A DNA stretch of 64,000 nucleotides, taken from positions 443,153 through 507,152 of the forward strand of contig NZ_VYXP01000005.1 in assembly GCF_008725655.1 (NCBI RefSeq), given 5' to 3'. Positions 17,031 through 27,182 of the stretch are shown piece after piece (position 1 is the first letter of the stretch; every line of letters starts with the position of its first letter). The position numbers and the translations under genes are program-made. This DNA is from Marinihelvus fidelis (lineage in GTDB: Bacteria; Pseudomonadota; Gammaproteobacteria; Xanthomonadales; SZUA-36). The notes beneath the pieces are model-generated. The model was not told where the DNA came from. It did not search any database and worked only from the letters and a program-made list of their open reading frames with translations.

Positions 17031-17720
17031 TCAGAGCATGCCGCGGCTGGCCATCGACACCGGTTCGCCTTCGCCGATGACGAAATGATCCAGCAAACGG
17101 ATCTCCAGCAGGCCCAGGGCGTCCTTCAGGCGCCGGGTGATGGCCTGGTCGGCCAGGCTGGGCTCGGTCACGCCGGAGGGGTGGTTGTGGGCCACGATGA
17201 CGGCGGCGGCTGCGTGGCGCAGCGCCTTTTCGGCCACCACGCGCGGGTATACGCAGGCGCCGTCGATGGAACCCTGGAACAGTTCTTCGCAGGCGATGAC
17301 GCGGTGCCGCGTGTCCAGGAACAGCCCGGTGAAGATCTCGCGGCGCCGGTCACGCAGCGCGGCGCGCAGGTAGTCGACAGTCTCGGCGGGGCTGGTGAGC
17401 GCGCGGCCGCGGCACAGCTGCTGTTCCAGCTGGCGGCGGAACAGTTCGCGGCCGGCCGTGAGTTGTGTCGCCCGCGCCGCGCCAAAGCCGGGGCAGCGGG
17501 CAATGTCGGCGGGCTCACTGTCCAGCAGGCCGCGCAGGCCCTTGAAACGGCGCAGGGCGCGGCGGCAGTGGGCGATGTCCGGTGGTGCGGCGCCCATGCC
17601 CAGGAAGCGGGCCAGCAGTTCGGCGTCGCCGGCGTTACCGCCAGGTGGCTGGGCCGCGGTCAGTGGTACGGCGGTCACCGCGTCGCGAATGGTTTCGGTC
17701 TGTGGCGGAAGTGTGTCCAT
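17031..17720 (-). CDS. radC: RadC-family JAB domain protein
   Basis: 229 residues from ATG 17720. N-terminal helix-hairpin-helix-like region (about 30-105) and a C-terminal MPN/JAB domain with the metal motif [14 protein letters not shown]. Named DNA repair protein RadC, although its biochemical role is unsettled. In many gammaproteobacteria radC is divergent to coaBC-dut; here it is divergent directly to dut, with coaBC missing from between. Confidence 0.92.
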   Translation of the reverse strand: MDTLPPQTETIRDAVTAVPLTAAQPPGGNAGDAELLARFLGMGAAPPDIAHCRRALRRFKGLRGLLDSEPADIARCPGFGAARATQLTAGRELFRRQLEQQLCRGRALTSPAETVDYLRAALRDRRREIFTGLFLDTRHRVIACEELFQGSIDGACVYPRVVAEKALRHAAAAVIVAHNHPSGVTEPSLADQAITRRLKDALGLLEIRLLDHFVIGEGEPVSMASRGML

Positions 17721-17939
17721 GGCACACAGTGTGCCGTGCGGTTCGCCGTGGGCGAATAGGAAATCGGCTACAGATTTTGTCATCGATGGATGAAAAGCGG
17801 GTGCACCGGGTAACAGGCTTGGTATGATGGCGGGCGCCAGAACGCGGTTTGCCAGCGATGCATAATAAAACCGCGAGCAAGGGAGGCCCGGCGCTTTGAA
17901 CCAGATGCAAGTGCTCCGCGTTGCCCCAGGGGGGGGCGC

Positions 17940-18413
17940 ATGAACGGGGCAGTCGAACGACCACCGGTCCGCATTCGCGTGCTCGATGCCGCGTTGGGAT
18001 CGGAATTCCCCCTGCCTGAATACGCCACCGACGGATCCGCCGGTATGGACCTGCGCGCCTGTGTCGTGGACACGCTCGTCATCGGGCCGGGCGAGACCGT
18101 GCTCATTCCTACCGGCTTTGCCATGCATATCGCCGACCCGTCACTGGCCGCCGTGATCCTGCCGCGGTCGGGGCTGGGCCATAAACACGGCCTGGTGCTG
18201 GGTAACCTGGTCGGGCTGATCGACAGCGATTACCAGGGCCAGTTGTTCGTGTCCTGCTGGAACCGTTCACAGGCGCCATTCGAGGTCGAGCGCGGCATGC
18301 GCATCGCCCAGCTGGTGTTCCTGCCGGTGGTGCAGCCGCGCTGGGAAGTCGTCGAGGACTTCGAGGCCAGCGAACGCGGCGCCGGCGGCTTCGGGCACAC
18401 GGGGCGCGGCTGA
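17940..18413 (+). CDS. dut: dUTP diphosphatase
   Basis: 157 residues. The five trimeric-dUTPase motifs are in order: [43 protein letters not shown] and [11 protein letters not shown]. Hydrolyses dUTP to dUMP, preventing uracil entry into DNA and feeding dTMP synthesis. Very G-rich ribosome site just before ATG 17940. TGA overlaps the ATG of the algC-like gene (TGATG), so the two are translationally coupled. Confidence 0.97.
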   Translation: MNGAVERPPVRIRVLDAALGSEFPLPEYATDGSAGMDLRACVVDTLVIGPGETVLIPTGFAMHIADPSLAAVILPRSGLGHKHGLVLGNLVGLIDSDYQGQLFVSCWNRSQAPFEVERGMRIAQLVFLPVVQPRWEVVEDFEASERGAGGFGHTGRG

Positions 18414-20809
18414 TGGACCTGGGAACCATGGCCCGCAAGAGCCAGGGCAAGCGCGGCGGCAGCCTGCTGTCCGGCCCGTGGCCATACATTATCGCCGGGC
18501 TGGTGATCATCGCCGTGTCCGCGGTGCTGCTGTTCGGTGACAGTGCCGACAGCCGCAACAGCGAAAAGGCGCGCGCCCAGGGCGAGCGGTTGCACAACAG
18601 CCTGCGCGAGCCGGTCGTGCAGCTGCGTAACCTGCTGATGAGCGACACCATCCAGGCCGAGACGCGCGTGGTGCTGGACGACCCCGATGCCCACGCGGCG
18701 CTGTTGCAGCGCATGCAGGCGCATGTCGCCGAAATTGACAGCGTGCGCGTGTTCGGCGCCGACGCGCTGATGACCGGCTTTGACGAACTGGGTGACGATG
18801 GGTTCATCCAGCTGGACATGTTGTTCTCGGCCCTGTCGGACCGTGTCTCGCCGGTGCAGATGGCTGGCCGCGGTGACGGCCAACGCGTGGCCGTGGCGGC
18901 GAGGCTGGGTAGCGAGCAGGCGCCGGAGGGTTACGTGCTGGTCACGGCCACGCCCGACCTGGTGCTGGCGCGCTTTAATTCCACCATGCCCGAGGCCGGT
19001 TACCTGGCCCTGGAGCACGCCACAGGCGGAAACTCGCCGGTGCCACTGGTGACCATCGGCCAGCCGCCGGTGGGCTTTACCCAGCAGCGCCTGCCGGTGC
19101 AGGGCTCGATGTTCCAGATCGTCTTCCCGCAGGTGGTGGCGGTGTCGACCATCAGCGGCCATGAGCGGCTGCTGCTGTTCTTGGTGGGTTGCCTGTTGCT
19201 GGCCTGGGGCGTGTTGCGCCACCAGCACGTGCGGCGGGTGTCGCGCGAGATTACCGAGAACAACGCCACACGCGCGCGGGTGGCGGGCAGGGGTGACGAG
19301 GAGCAGGCCATGCTGGCCGAAACCCTGGAGCCCGAAGATGAAGCCGAGGCCGCCCGGCTGGCCGACCTGCCGCACGACCTGAGCCTGCGGCCGCCGCAGT
19401 CGCGGTTCATGCTGAACAATGGAGATATCGAACCCGTGGAACTGAACGGAGAAATTTTTCGCGCCTACGACATCCGTGGCGTCATGGGCAAAACGCTGGA
19501 CGCGGGCGTGGCCCGGCAGATCGGCCAGGCCGTTGGCAGCCTGACCATGGACGCCCTGGCCGGCCCCGTGGTGGTGGGCCGGGACGGGCGCGACTCCGGC
19601 CCCGAGCTGGTCGATGGCCTGATCGAGGGCATCCTGTCCACCGGCTGCGACGTGATCGACGTGGGCGCGGTGCCCACCGGCGCGCTGTATTTCGCCTGTT
19701 ACGAACTGGGCCGCGGCTCGGGCGTGATGGTCACCGGCAGCCACAACCCGCCGGACTACAATGGCTTCAAGATCATGGTCGGCGGTAAGACGCTGTTCGG
19801 CGACAACATCTATGGCCTGTACGAGCGCATCCGCTCGGGCAACCTGCGCCAGGGCGCCGGCAATGTCGAGGGCCGGGAGGTGCTGGAGCAGTACCGCGAC
19901 CGCATCGCCAGCGACATCCAGCTCAAGCGCCCGCTGAAGGTGCTGGCCGATTGCGGTAACGGCATTGGCGGGGTGATCGCCGCCGACGTGCTGCGCGCCA
20001 TCGGCGCCGAGGTGGTGCCGATGTTTGACGACGTCGACGGCTCATTCCCTAACCATCACCCGGACCCCAGCGAGCCGGAGAACCTGCAGGACCTGATCCA
20101 TTCGCTGAAGGTCATGGACGGTGACCTGGGCGTGGCCTTCGACGGCGATGCCGACCGCCTGGGCGTGGTCACCCCGGACGGGCGCATCATTTACGCCGAC
20201 CGCGTGATGATGCTGTACATCCGCGAGATCCTGTCGCGCAACCCGGGCGCGAAGATCATTTATGACGTCAAGTGCACCGGCAAGCTGGACGGCATCATTC
20301 GCGAGGCTGGCGGCGAGCCGGAAATGTACAAGACCGGTCATTCACTGATGAAAAACCGCATGAAGGAAGTGGGCGCGCCGTTCGCCGGCGAACTGAGCGG
20401 GCACTTCTTTTTCGGTGATCGCTGGTATGGTTTCGACTGCGGTATCTACTCGGCCGCACGGTTGCTGGAAATCCTGGCCGATGATGAACGCAGCCCGCAG
20501 GAGGTGTTTGCAGCCCTGCCTGACTCGGTTGGCACGCCTGAACTCAAGGTCTACATGAACGAGGGTGAGAACCACCCGTTCATCGAGCGCTTCCAGGACG
20601 AAGCCGTGTTCGACGGCGCCACGGTCAGCAATATCGACGGCGTGCGCGCCGACTACCCGGATGGCTGGGGCCTGGTGCGCGCCTCCAACACCACGCCGGT
20701 GCTGGTGCTGCGTTTCGACGCCGACGACCATGCCGCGCTAGAGCGCGTGCAGGAGGCGTTCCGCGCGCAACTGCTGGCGCTCAACCCGGAACTGGAGTTG
20801 CCGTTCTGA
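18413..20809 (+). CDS. algC: Phosphomannomutase/phosphoglucomutase, long membrane-anchored form
   Basis: 798 residues, against about 460 for the soluble enzyme. Residues 345-798 are a complete alpha-D-phosphohexomutase: TGSHNPPDYNG holds the phospho-serine, DGDADRLG binds magnesium, GELSGH and the terminal RASNTTPVLVLRF bind sugar phosphate. Makes mannose-1-P/glucose-1-P for exopolysaccharide and LPS. The first 345 residues add a membrane helix (about 24-41), a region with a periplasmic-sensor look, a second helix (about 246-263) and an acidic linker. Long AlgC variants with such an extension are known in related bacteria. Coupled to dut. Confidence 0.9.
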   Translation: MDLGTMARKSQGKRGGSLLSGPWPYIIAGLVIIAVSAVLLFGDSADSRNSEKARAQGERLHNSLREPVVQLRNLLMSDTIQAETRVVLDDPDAHAALLQRMQAHVAEIDSVRVFGADALMTGFDELGDDGFIQLDMLFSALSDRVSPVQMAGRGDGQRVAVAARLGSEQAPEGYVLVTATPDLVLARFNSTMPEAGYLALEHATGGNSPVPLVTIGQPPVGFTQQRLPVQGSMFQIVFPQVVAVSTISGHERLLLFLVGCLLLAWGVLRHQHVRRVSREITENNATRARVAGRGDEEQAMLAETLEPEDEAEAARLADLPHDLSLRPPQSRFMLNNGDIEPVELNGEIFRAYDIRGVMGKTLDAGVARQIGQAVGSLTMDALAGPVVVGRDGRDSGPELVDGLIEGILSTGCDVIDVGAVPTGALYFACYELGRGSGVMVTGSHNPPDYNGFKIMVGGKTLFGDNIYGLYERIRSGNLRQGAGNVEGREVLEQYRDRIASDIQLKRPLKVLADCGNGIGGVIAADVLRAIGAEVVPMFDDVDGSFPNHHPDPSEPENLQDLIHSLKVMDGDLGVAFDGDADRLGVVTPDGRIIYADRVMMLYIREILSRNPGAKIIYDVKCTGKLDGIIREAGGEPEMYKTGHSLMKNRMKEVGAPFAGELSGHFFFGDRWYGFDCGIYSAARLLEILADDERSPQEVFAALPDSVGTPELKVYMNEGENHPFIERFQDEAVFDGATVSNIDGVRADYPDGWGLVRASNTTPVLVLRFDADDHAALERVQEAFRAQLLALNPELELPF

Positions 20810-20811
20810 AA

Positions 20812-21261
20812 ATGCCGCTGACAGCCCTGGCGCTGCTCGCGGCGGCGCCGGCCCTGGCGCAGGACCGGGTGGCCACGGTCAGCAGCGTCACGCCGGTGCC
20901 GGACGCCTGCCTGTCCGGCCTGGTCGCCCTGCAGGTGGACGGCGTGATGCAGACGCCGGTGATGTCGTTTGACGACTCGGACCTGGACTCGGCCACCGGC
21001 GAGGTCGCCGAGTCGAGCCCGGACCAGGCACCGAAGGTGGAAGACTGGGAAGTGGAACTGCTGCCCGGCGTGCACCGCCTGAGCGGCATCGTTGAAATGG
21101 ACACGTCGCGCTGCAAGGTCGCGCGCGGCAATGCCGGCGTGACCATGGCGCCGCTGGAGGCCATGTTCGAGGCCGGGCGCGCCTACCGCGTGGGTTTCGA
21201 CCACTCCGCCGCCGATGCCGCGGAGTGGCGCCTGGTATTGATCGAAGACGCCCTTCAGTAG
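20812..21261 (+). CDS. Small exported protein of unknown function
   Basis: 149 residues. N-terminal signal peptide with an ALAQ cleavage site near residue 17. Mature part contains two cysteines (about 33 and 102) that could form a disulfide. The layout ([15 protein letters not shown], a variable acidic loop, [10 protein letters not shown]) resembles small periplasmic proteins that handle metal or peptides, but no family can be named. Starts 2 bp after algC and overlaps the 3' end of gshA by 7 bp on the other strand. Confidence 0.6.
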   Translation: MPLTALALLAAAPALAQDRVATVSSVTPVPDACLSGLVALQVDGVMQTPVMSFDDSDLDSATGEVAESSPDQAPKVEDWEVELLPGVHRLSGIVEMDTSRCKVARGNAGVTMAPLEAMFEAGRAYRVGFDHSAADAAEWRLVLIEDALQ

Positions 21262-22619
21262 GCGAAATCGCGGAAGACCGGGTCGACCGACCCGTTCCAA
21301 TCACCCTCGTAAAGCGCAAGCAGCCGGTCCGCCGGCGTCTCGCCGCTGTCCGCGGCCCGCTGTAACGGGGCCAGGAAGCCGCTTTCGTTGTCGCCGGCGG
21401 CGTCCAGGCGGTTGCGCGCGGCCAGGCCGACGCGGGCCAGGTCCAGCAACTCCGTGGCAATCTCGCGAACCGTGCGACCGCCGACCTTCGCGGCCAGGCC
21501 ATCACGGGCGGCGTCGTGTCGCAGCGCGGCGCGCTCCTCGATGGTCCAGTCGCGGGCGATGTCCCAGGCCGCACTCAGCGAGGCCGGGTGATACAGCAGC
21601 CCGGCCCAGAACGCGGGCAGCGCGCACAGCCTGTCCCAGGGGCCGCCGTCGGCGCCGCGCATTTCCAGGAAACGCTTCAGCCGCACTTCCGGGAACGCCG
21701 TGGTCAGGTGGTCTTCCCAGTCGGTCATCGTCGGGCGCTCGCCGGGCAGGGCGGGCAGGCGGCCGTCGATGAAATCACGGAACGACATGCCGGCGCAGTT
21801 GACGTACTGGCCGTCGCGCCGCACCAGGTACATCGGCACGTCCAGCATGTAGTCGACGTAGCGTTCGAAACCCATGCCGTCCTCGAACACCCAGGGCAGG
21901 ATGCCAGTGCGGTCCGGGTCGGTGTCTTCCCACACGTGCGAGCGAAAGCTCAGGAAGCCGCTGGGCTTGCCCTCGACGAACGGCGAGTTGGCGAACAGCG
22001 CGGTGGCGATGGGCTGCAGCGCCAGCGAGGTGCGGAACTTGCTGACCATGTCGGCCTCGGAGCCGAAATCCAGGTTCACCTGCACGGTGCAGGTGCGGGT
22101 CATCATGTCCAGGCCCATGGTGCCGACGGTCGGCATGTAATCGCGCATGATGCGGTAGCGTGATTTGGGCATCCACTGCATTTCGTCACGCCGGCATTTG
22201 GGGTGGAAACCCATGCCCAGGAAGGCCACGCCCAGCGGTTCACAGACGGCCTTCACCTGCTTTAAGTGGGTGTTCACTTCACGGCAGGTCTGGTGGATGT
22301 CGTCCAGCAGCGCGCCGGACAGTTCGAGCTGGCCGCCGGGCTCCAGCGTGATCGACGCGCCGGTGTCATCCAGCAGGGCGATGATGTTGCCGTTCTCAAG
22401 CACCGGCTGCCACGGAAACTGCTCGGCCAGGCCGGACAGCACCGCGCCGATGCCACTGGGGCCATCGTAGGGCAGCGGTTTCAGGTCGGCGGTGGTAAAG
22501 CCGAACTTCTCGTGCTCCGTGCCCAGGCGCCAGCGTTCCGGCGGTTTGCAGCCGGACTCCAGGTACTCGACCAGCTGGGTTTTGCCCGTGATGACCGGGC
22601 TGGAATCGTTCCCGGCCAA
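21255..22619 (-). CDS. gshA: Glutamate-cysteine ligase, class 2 (plant/alphaproteobacterial type)
   Basis: 454 residues starting from TTG 22619, chosen because it gives the usual length, has GGGAG about 9 bases before it, and no ATG lies in frame nearby. Motifs of the GCS2 family: [81 protein letters not shown]. Makes gamma-glutamylcysteine, the first step of glutathione synthesis. Divergent from the oligopeptide operon. Confidence 0.93.
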   Translation of the reverse strand: MAGNDSSPVITGKTQLVEYLESGCKPPERWRLGTEHEKFGFTTADLKPLPYDGPSGIGAVLSGLAEQFPWQPVLENGNIIALLDDTGASITLEPGGQLELSGALLDDIHQTCREVNTHLKQVKAVCEPLGVAFLGMGFHPKCRRDEMQWMPKSRYRIMRDYMPTVGTMGLDMMTRTCTVQVNLDFGSEADMVSKFRTSLALQPIATALFANSPFVEGKPSGFLSFRSHVWEDTDPDRTGILPWVFEDGMGFERYVDYMLDVPMYLVRRDGQYVNCAGMSFRDFIDGRLPALPGERPTMTDWEDHLTTAFPEVRLKRFLEMRGADGGPWDRLCALPAFWAGLLYHPASLSAAWDIARDWTIEERAALRHDAARDGLAAKVGGRTVREIATELLDLARVGLAARNRLDAAGDNESGFLAPLQRAADSGETPADRLLALYEGDWNGSVDPVFRDFAY

Positions 22620-22683
22620 GGCGGGTCTCCCATTGTTTGGTGAATGGATTAGGATACACCTGAAACCCGCACCAGGCCCATTG

Positions 22684-24375
22684 ATGTCAGCCCGGATTTT
22701 CACAGCTGTGCTCATCTGCGCTTCGCTCGCCGCCTGTGGCCGCGAGGACACGCCGGGGCCGGGCGCGCGTGATGCCGTGCACCGCGCCCAGCCGGTGGCG
22801 TTGCGCATGGTGGACGGCCGCCCTGACCCCGCGGTGCTGGCGGCCGAGCAGGTGCTGCATCGCGACAATGGCAACGAGCCGCAGACGCTGGACCCCCACC
22901 TGGCCCAGGGCGTGCCGGCGGCCAATATCCTGCGCGACCTGTTCGAGGGCCTGACCGCCGAATCACCTACGGGCGCCATCATTCCCGGCGCGGCGGAGCG
23001 CTGGAACATCAGCCGCGATGGCCTGCTGTACACGTTTCACCTGCGCGCCAACGGCCGCTGGTCCAACGGCGACCCGGTCACGGCCACGGATTTTGTCGAG
23101 GGCTTCCGCCGCAGCGCCGATCCGGCCACGGCATCGCAGTATGCGCACGTGTTGCGCCCCATCACCGGCGCCGCCGGGGTGCTGGCCGGCACCGCCCCCG
23201 TCGACTCGCTGGGCGTGACGGCGCTGGACGAGCGCACGGTGCAGGTCAGCCTGGTCGACCCCACGCCGTACTTCCTGGGCCTGCTCAGCCACGCGTCCAC
23301 CTACCCGGTCCACCGGCCCAGCGTCGCGGCCCATGGCGAGCGCTATCCGCGCCCCGGCAACCTGGTGTCCAACGGCGCCTTCGTGCTGTCGGAGTGGAAG
23401 GTGCGTTCGCGCATCGAGCTGACGCGCAACCCGCACTACCACGGCGTCGCGGACGTGATTCCCGAGCGGGTGGTCTACTACCCCTACGAGGACAGTTCCA
23501 CCGCGCTCAAGCAGTACCGGTCGGGCCGGTTGCACTGGACCTGGGAGGTGCCGGCCAACCAGTTCGACTGGCTGCAGGCCAACTACCCGGACGAGCTGGC
23601 CATCAGCCCCTGGCTGGGCTCCTATTTCCTGGGCTACAACCTGTCGCGGGAGCCATTCGCGCATTCACTGGAACTGCGCCTGGCCCTGGTGCTGGCCGTG
23701 GACCGCGAGATTCTCACCGGAAAGGTGACCCGCTTTGGAGAACAGCCGACCTTCAACCTGGTGCCGCCGGGCATCGGCGATTACGAGCCGCCGGAGCCGG
23801 AATGGACAGGCTGGACCCAGGCACAGCGCGAGGAAGAAGCGCGCCGCCTGTTTGCCATCGCCGGCTATGGCGACGACCGGCCGCTGCGCGTGCAGCTGCG
23901 CTACAACACCAGCGAAAACCACAAAAAGGTCGCGCTGGCCGTGGCATCGATGTGGAAGCAGGTGCTGGGCGTGCAGACCGAGCTCATCAACGAGGAATGG
24001 AAGGTGTTCCTGCAGAACCGCCAGCAGAAGGTGCTGACCCAGGTATTCCGCGCCGGCTGGATTGGCGATTACGCGGACCCGTACACCTTCCTGGAGCTGT
24101 TCCGCAGCGGTCACGGGCAGAATGACTTCGCCTTCAGCGACACGCTGTACGACACGCTGCTGGAGCAGGCGTCGTCGGAGCGCATCCCGGCGCGCCGGAA
24201 CCGCCTGATGGTCGAGGCCGAGCGCGTGCTGCTGGAGGACCAGCCCATCATTCCGCTGTACACCTACGTGACCCGGCGGCTGGTGGACCCGCACCTGCGG
24301 GGCTGGGCGCCCAACGTCATGGACCACCACTACAGCCGGCACATGTTCCTGCTGAAATCGGAGCCGCGACCATGA
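22684..24375 (+). CDS. oppA: Oligopeptide ABC transporter, substrate-binding lipoprotein
   Basis: 563 residues from ATG 22684. Lipobox ASLAAC near residues 13-18. SBP family 5 marks: [57 protein letters not shown], then a C-terminal lobe with [19 protein letters not shown]. Captures peptides in the periplasm and passes them to OppBC. First of five overlapping genes. Family members can also carry murein peptides or other solutes, so the oligopeptide label is the family default. Confidence 0.9.
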   Translation: MSARIFTAVLICASLAACGREDTPGPGARDAVHRAQPVALRMVDGRPDPAVLAAEQVLHRDNGNEPQTLDPHLAQGVPAANILRDLFEGLTAESPTGAIIPGAAERWNISRDGLLYTFHLRANGRWSNGDPVTATDFVEGFRRSADPATASQYAHVLRPITGAAGVLAGTAPVDSLGVTALDERTVQVSLVDPTPYFLGLLSHASTYPVHRPSVAAHGERYPRPGNLVSNGAFVLSEWKVRSRIELTRNPHYHGVADVIPERVVYYPYEDSSTALKQYRSGRLHWTWEVPANQFDWLQANYPDELAISPWLGSYFLGYNLSREPFAHSLELRLALVLAVDREILTGKVTRFGEQPTFNLVPPGIGDYEPPEPEWTGWTQAQREEEARRLFAIAGYGDDRPLRVQLRYNTSENHKKVALAVASMWKQVLGVQTELINEEWKVFLQNRQQKVLTQVFRAGWIGDYADPYTFLELFRSGHGQNDFAFSDTLYDTLLEQASSERIPARRNRLMVEAERVLLEDQPIIPLYTYVTRRLVDPHLRGWAPNVMDHHYSRHMFLLKSEPRP

Positions 24376-25316
24376 CCGCCGACCATGGCGTCATGCGCCA
24401 CGCCGGCCGCCGCCTGCTGGGGCTGCTGCCGACGCTGCTGTTGCTGATCACCATCGTCTTTTTCATGGTGCGCGTGGCGCCGGGCGGCCCCTTCGATGCC
24501 GAAAAGGCGCTGCCGCCGGAGATCCAGGCCAACCTGGAGGCGCGCTATCACCTGGACGAGCCGCTGATCCAGCAGTACTTCCGCTACCTGGGCCAGGTGC
24601 TGCGGTTCGATTTCGGGCCGTCATTCCAGTACCGCGACTGGACCGTCAATGAGCTCATCGCGCAGGGTTTCCCGGTGTCTTTGACCATCGGCGCGCTGGC
24701 CTTGCTGCTGGCGCTGGCGATTGGCGTACCGGTGGGGGTGGTGGCCGCGCTGCGGCAGAACAGCGTCACGGATTACTCGGTCATGGGCCTGGCGATGCTG
24801 GGGGTGTCGATACCGAATTTCGTCGTCGCGCCCATCCTGATCCTGCTGTTCGCGGTCTACGCCGGCTGGCTGCCGGCCGGTGGCTGGGAAGGCGGCTGGA
24901 CGCAGCTGGTGCTGCCGGTGGTGACGCTGGCGCTGCCGGTGATTGCCTACATTGCCCGACTCACGCGCGGCAGCATGATCGAGGTGCTGCACAGCAACTT
25001 CATCCGCAATGCCCGCGCCAAGGGGCTGCCGGAGCGCCAGGTGATCCTGGGCCATGCGCTGAAGCCGGCGCTGTTACCGGTGATCTCCTACCTGGGGCCG
25101 GCTACGGCCGGCCTGATCACCGGCTCCGTGGTCATCGAGCGCATCTTCGCCATCCCGGGCCTGGGCAGCTATTTCGTCCAGGGCGCGCTGAACCGCGATT
25201 ACACGCTGGTCATGGGGGTGGTGATCTTCTATGGCTTCCTGATTATCGTGCTGAATTTCATCGTCGACCTGCTTTATGTCTGGCTGAACCCCAGGGTGCG
25301 CTATGGCTCGGGCTGA
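24372..25316 (+). CDS. oppB: Oligopeptide ABC transporter permease
   Basis: 314 residues, six membrane segments. N-terminal LLGLLPTLLLLITIVFFMV with the RVAPGGPFD loop typical of OppB/DppB, and an EAA-type coupling loop near NARAKGLPERQVILGHALKPALLPV. ATG 24372 overlaps oppA by 4 bp. Forms the channel with OppC. Confidence 0.93.
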   Translation: MTADHGVMRHAGRRLLGLLPTLLLLITIVFFMVRVAPGGPFDAEKALPPEIQANLEARYHLDEPLIQQYFRYLGQVLRFDFGPSFQYRDWTVNELIAQGFPVSLTIGALALLLALAIGVPVGVVAALRQNSVTDYSVMGLAMLGVSIPNFVVAPILILLFAVYAGWLPAGGWEGGWTQLVLPVVTLALPVIAYIARLTRGSMIEVLHSNFIRNARAKGLPERQVILGHALKPALLPVISYLGPATAGLITGSVVIERIFAIPGLGSYFVQGALNRDYTLVMGVVIFYGFLIIVLNFIVDLLYVWLNPRVRYGSG

Positions 25317-26223
25317 ACCCGCCGTCGAAACGGTCGATGCCTTCGAGGCGGCGCTCACGCTGGGCGACGTCAAGGGCCGCTCGCCGTGGGAGGATGCCTG
25401 GCACCGGCTGCTGAAGAACCGCGCGGCGATCTCCGCCGCCGTCGTCATGGCCGTGGTTGTGCTGGCCGTTATCGTCGGCCCGTGGCTGAGCCCGTGGGAC
25501 ATCGATTACACCGACTGGGACCACACCTCGGCGCCGCCCAGCCTGGCGAACGGTCACTGGTTCGGCACCGACGCGGTGGGCCGCGACATCCTGGTGCGGA
25601 CGCTGCAGGGCGGTCGTATCTCGCTGCTGGTGGGACTGGTCGCGACCCTGGTCAGCCTGGTCATCGGCGTGACTTACGGCGCCGTGGCCGGTTATTACGG
25701 CGGCACCACGGACCGGCTGATGATGCGTGCCGTGGATATCATCTACGCGCTGCCGTTCATGTTCTTCGTGATCCTGCTGATGGTGGTGTTCGGGCGCAAT
25801 ATCGTGCTGATTTTTGTCGCCGTCGGCGCCGTGAACTGGCTCGACATGGCACGTATCGTGCGCGGCCAGACGCTGAGCCTGAAACGCATGGAGTTCATCG
25901 AGGCGGCCCGGGCCAGTGGCGTGGAGGCGCATGACATCATCCGCCGTCACATCATTCCCAACCTGCTGGGCGTGGTCATGGTCTACGTCACCCTGACCAT
26001 CCCGCAGGTGATCCTGGTGGAATCGTTCCTCAGCTTCCTGGGCCTGGGGGTGCAGGAGCCGATGAGCTCCTGGGGCGGGCTGGTGGCGGACGGCGCCCAG
26101 GACATGGAGTCGGCGCCCTGGACGCTGGTGTTTCCGGCGCTGTTCCTGACCGTGACGCTGTACTGCTTCAACTACATCGGCGACGGCCTGCGGGACGCGC
26201 TCGATCCCAAGGACCGCCAATGA
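25303..26223 (+). CDS. oppC: Oligopeptide ABC transporter permease
   Basis: 306 residues, six membrane segments with an N-terminal cytoplasmic extension (SPWEDAWHRLLKNRAA) as in OppC. HWFGTDAVGRDILVRTLQGGRISL and the EAA loop EAARASGVEAHDIIRRHIIPN are diagnostic. Overlaps oppB by 14 bp. Partner of OppB. Confidence 0.93.
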   Translation: MARAEPAVETVDAFEAALTLGDVKGRSPWEDAWHRLLKNRAAISAAVVMAVVVLAVIVGPWLSPWDIDYTDWDHTSAPPSLANGHWFGTDAVGRDILVRTLQGGRISLLVGLVATLVSLVIGVTYGAVAGYYGGTTDRLMMRAVDIIYALPFMFFVILLMVVFGRNIVLIFVAVGAVNWLDMARIVRGQTLSLKRMEFIEAARASGVEAHDIIRRHIIPNLLGVVMVYVTLTIPQVILVESFLSFLGLGVQEPMSSWGGLVADGAQDMESAPWTLVFPALFLTVTLYCFNYIGDGLRDALDPKDRQ

Positions 26224-27182
26224 CCCCGGTGCTGGAAGTCCGCGACCTGCGGGTGCGCTTCGACACGCCGGACGGCGAGGTCGAGGCCGTGCGCGGCATC
26301 GATTTTGACCTGGCGCCGGGCGAGTCGCTGGGCGTGGTGGGCGAGTCGGGCTCCGGCAAGACCCAGGCCTTCATGGCGATCCTGGGCCTGCTGGCCGAGA
26401 ACGGCAGCGCGACGGGCGTCGCCCGCTATCGCGGAGAAGACCTGATGGCGATGTCGCCTTCGGAACTGAACCGCCATCGCGGCCATGACATCGCGATGAT
26501 CTTCCAGGACCCGATGACCGCGCTGAACCCCTACCTGTCCATTGAGAAGCAGATGGTGGAAGTGGTCATGCACCACCAGGGGCTGGGGCACGCGGAGGCC
26601 CGGGCTCATGCCATTGAAATGCTCCGCGCCGTTCGCATTCCCGACCCCGAGCAGCGCATCGACCAGTACCCGCACGAGTTTTCCGGCGGCATGCGCCAGC
26701 GCATCACGATTGCCATGGGGCTGTTGTGCGAGCCGGACATCCTGGTGGCCGATGAGCCGACCACGGCCCTGGACGTGACCGTACAGGCACAGATCGCCCG
26801 CCTGGTGGGCGACATTGCGCGGCGCTCGCACATGTCGTCGGTGCTGATCACCCATGACCTGGGCGCCGTCGCCGGCGTCTGCGACCGGGTGATGGTGATG
26901 TATGCCGGACAGGTGGTCGAGACAGGCAGCGTAGGCGATATCTTCTCCGCGCCGCGGCACCCGTACACCCAGGGGTTGCTGGCGTCCATGCCGCGCCTGG
27001 ATCGCATCGATGACGTGTTGCCAGCCATTCCCGGCAATCCGCCAAACCTGTCCGATATCCCCGCGGGCTGCGCGTTCCGCGCCCGCTGCTCACGGGCCTT
27101 CGAGGCCTGCGGCGAGCCGCCACCGCTGCACCCGCTGGGCGGCGACCGCGCCAGCCGCTGCCACCTGGAGGACGCGCCGTGA
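26220..27182 (+). CDS. oppD: Oligopeptide ABC transporter ATP-binding protein
   Basis: 320 residues. Walker A GESGSGKTQ, Q-loop MIFQDPMTALNPY, signature FSGGMRQRI, Walker B ILVADEPTTALD and H-loop THD are intact. C-terminal oligopeptide-transporter extension with a cysteine cluster (CAFRARCSRAFEAC), which in this family binds an iron-sulfur cluster. ATG 26220 overlaps oppC. Confidence 0.94.
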   Translation: MTPVLEVRDLRVRFDTPDGEVEAVRGIDFDLAPGESLGVVGESGSGKTQAFMAILGLLAENGSATGVARYRGEDLMAMSPSELNRHRGHDIAMIFQDPMTALNPYLSIEKQMVEVVMHHQGLGHAEARAHAIEMLRAVRIPDPEQRIDQYPHEFSGGMRQRITIAMGLLCEPDILVADEPTTALDVTVQAQIARLVGDIARRSHMSSVLITHDLGAVAGVCDRVMVMYAGQVVETGSVGDIFSAPRHPYTQGLLASMPRLDRIDDVLPAIPGNPPNLSDIPAGCAFRARCSRAFEACGEPPPLHPLGGDRASRCHLEDAP

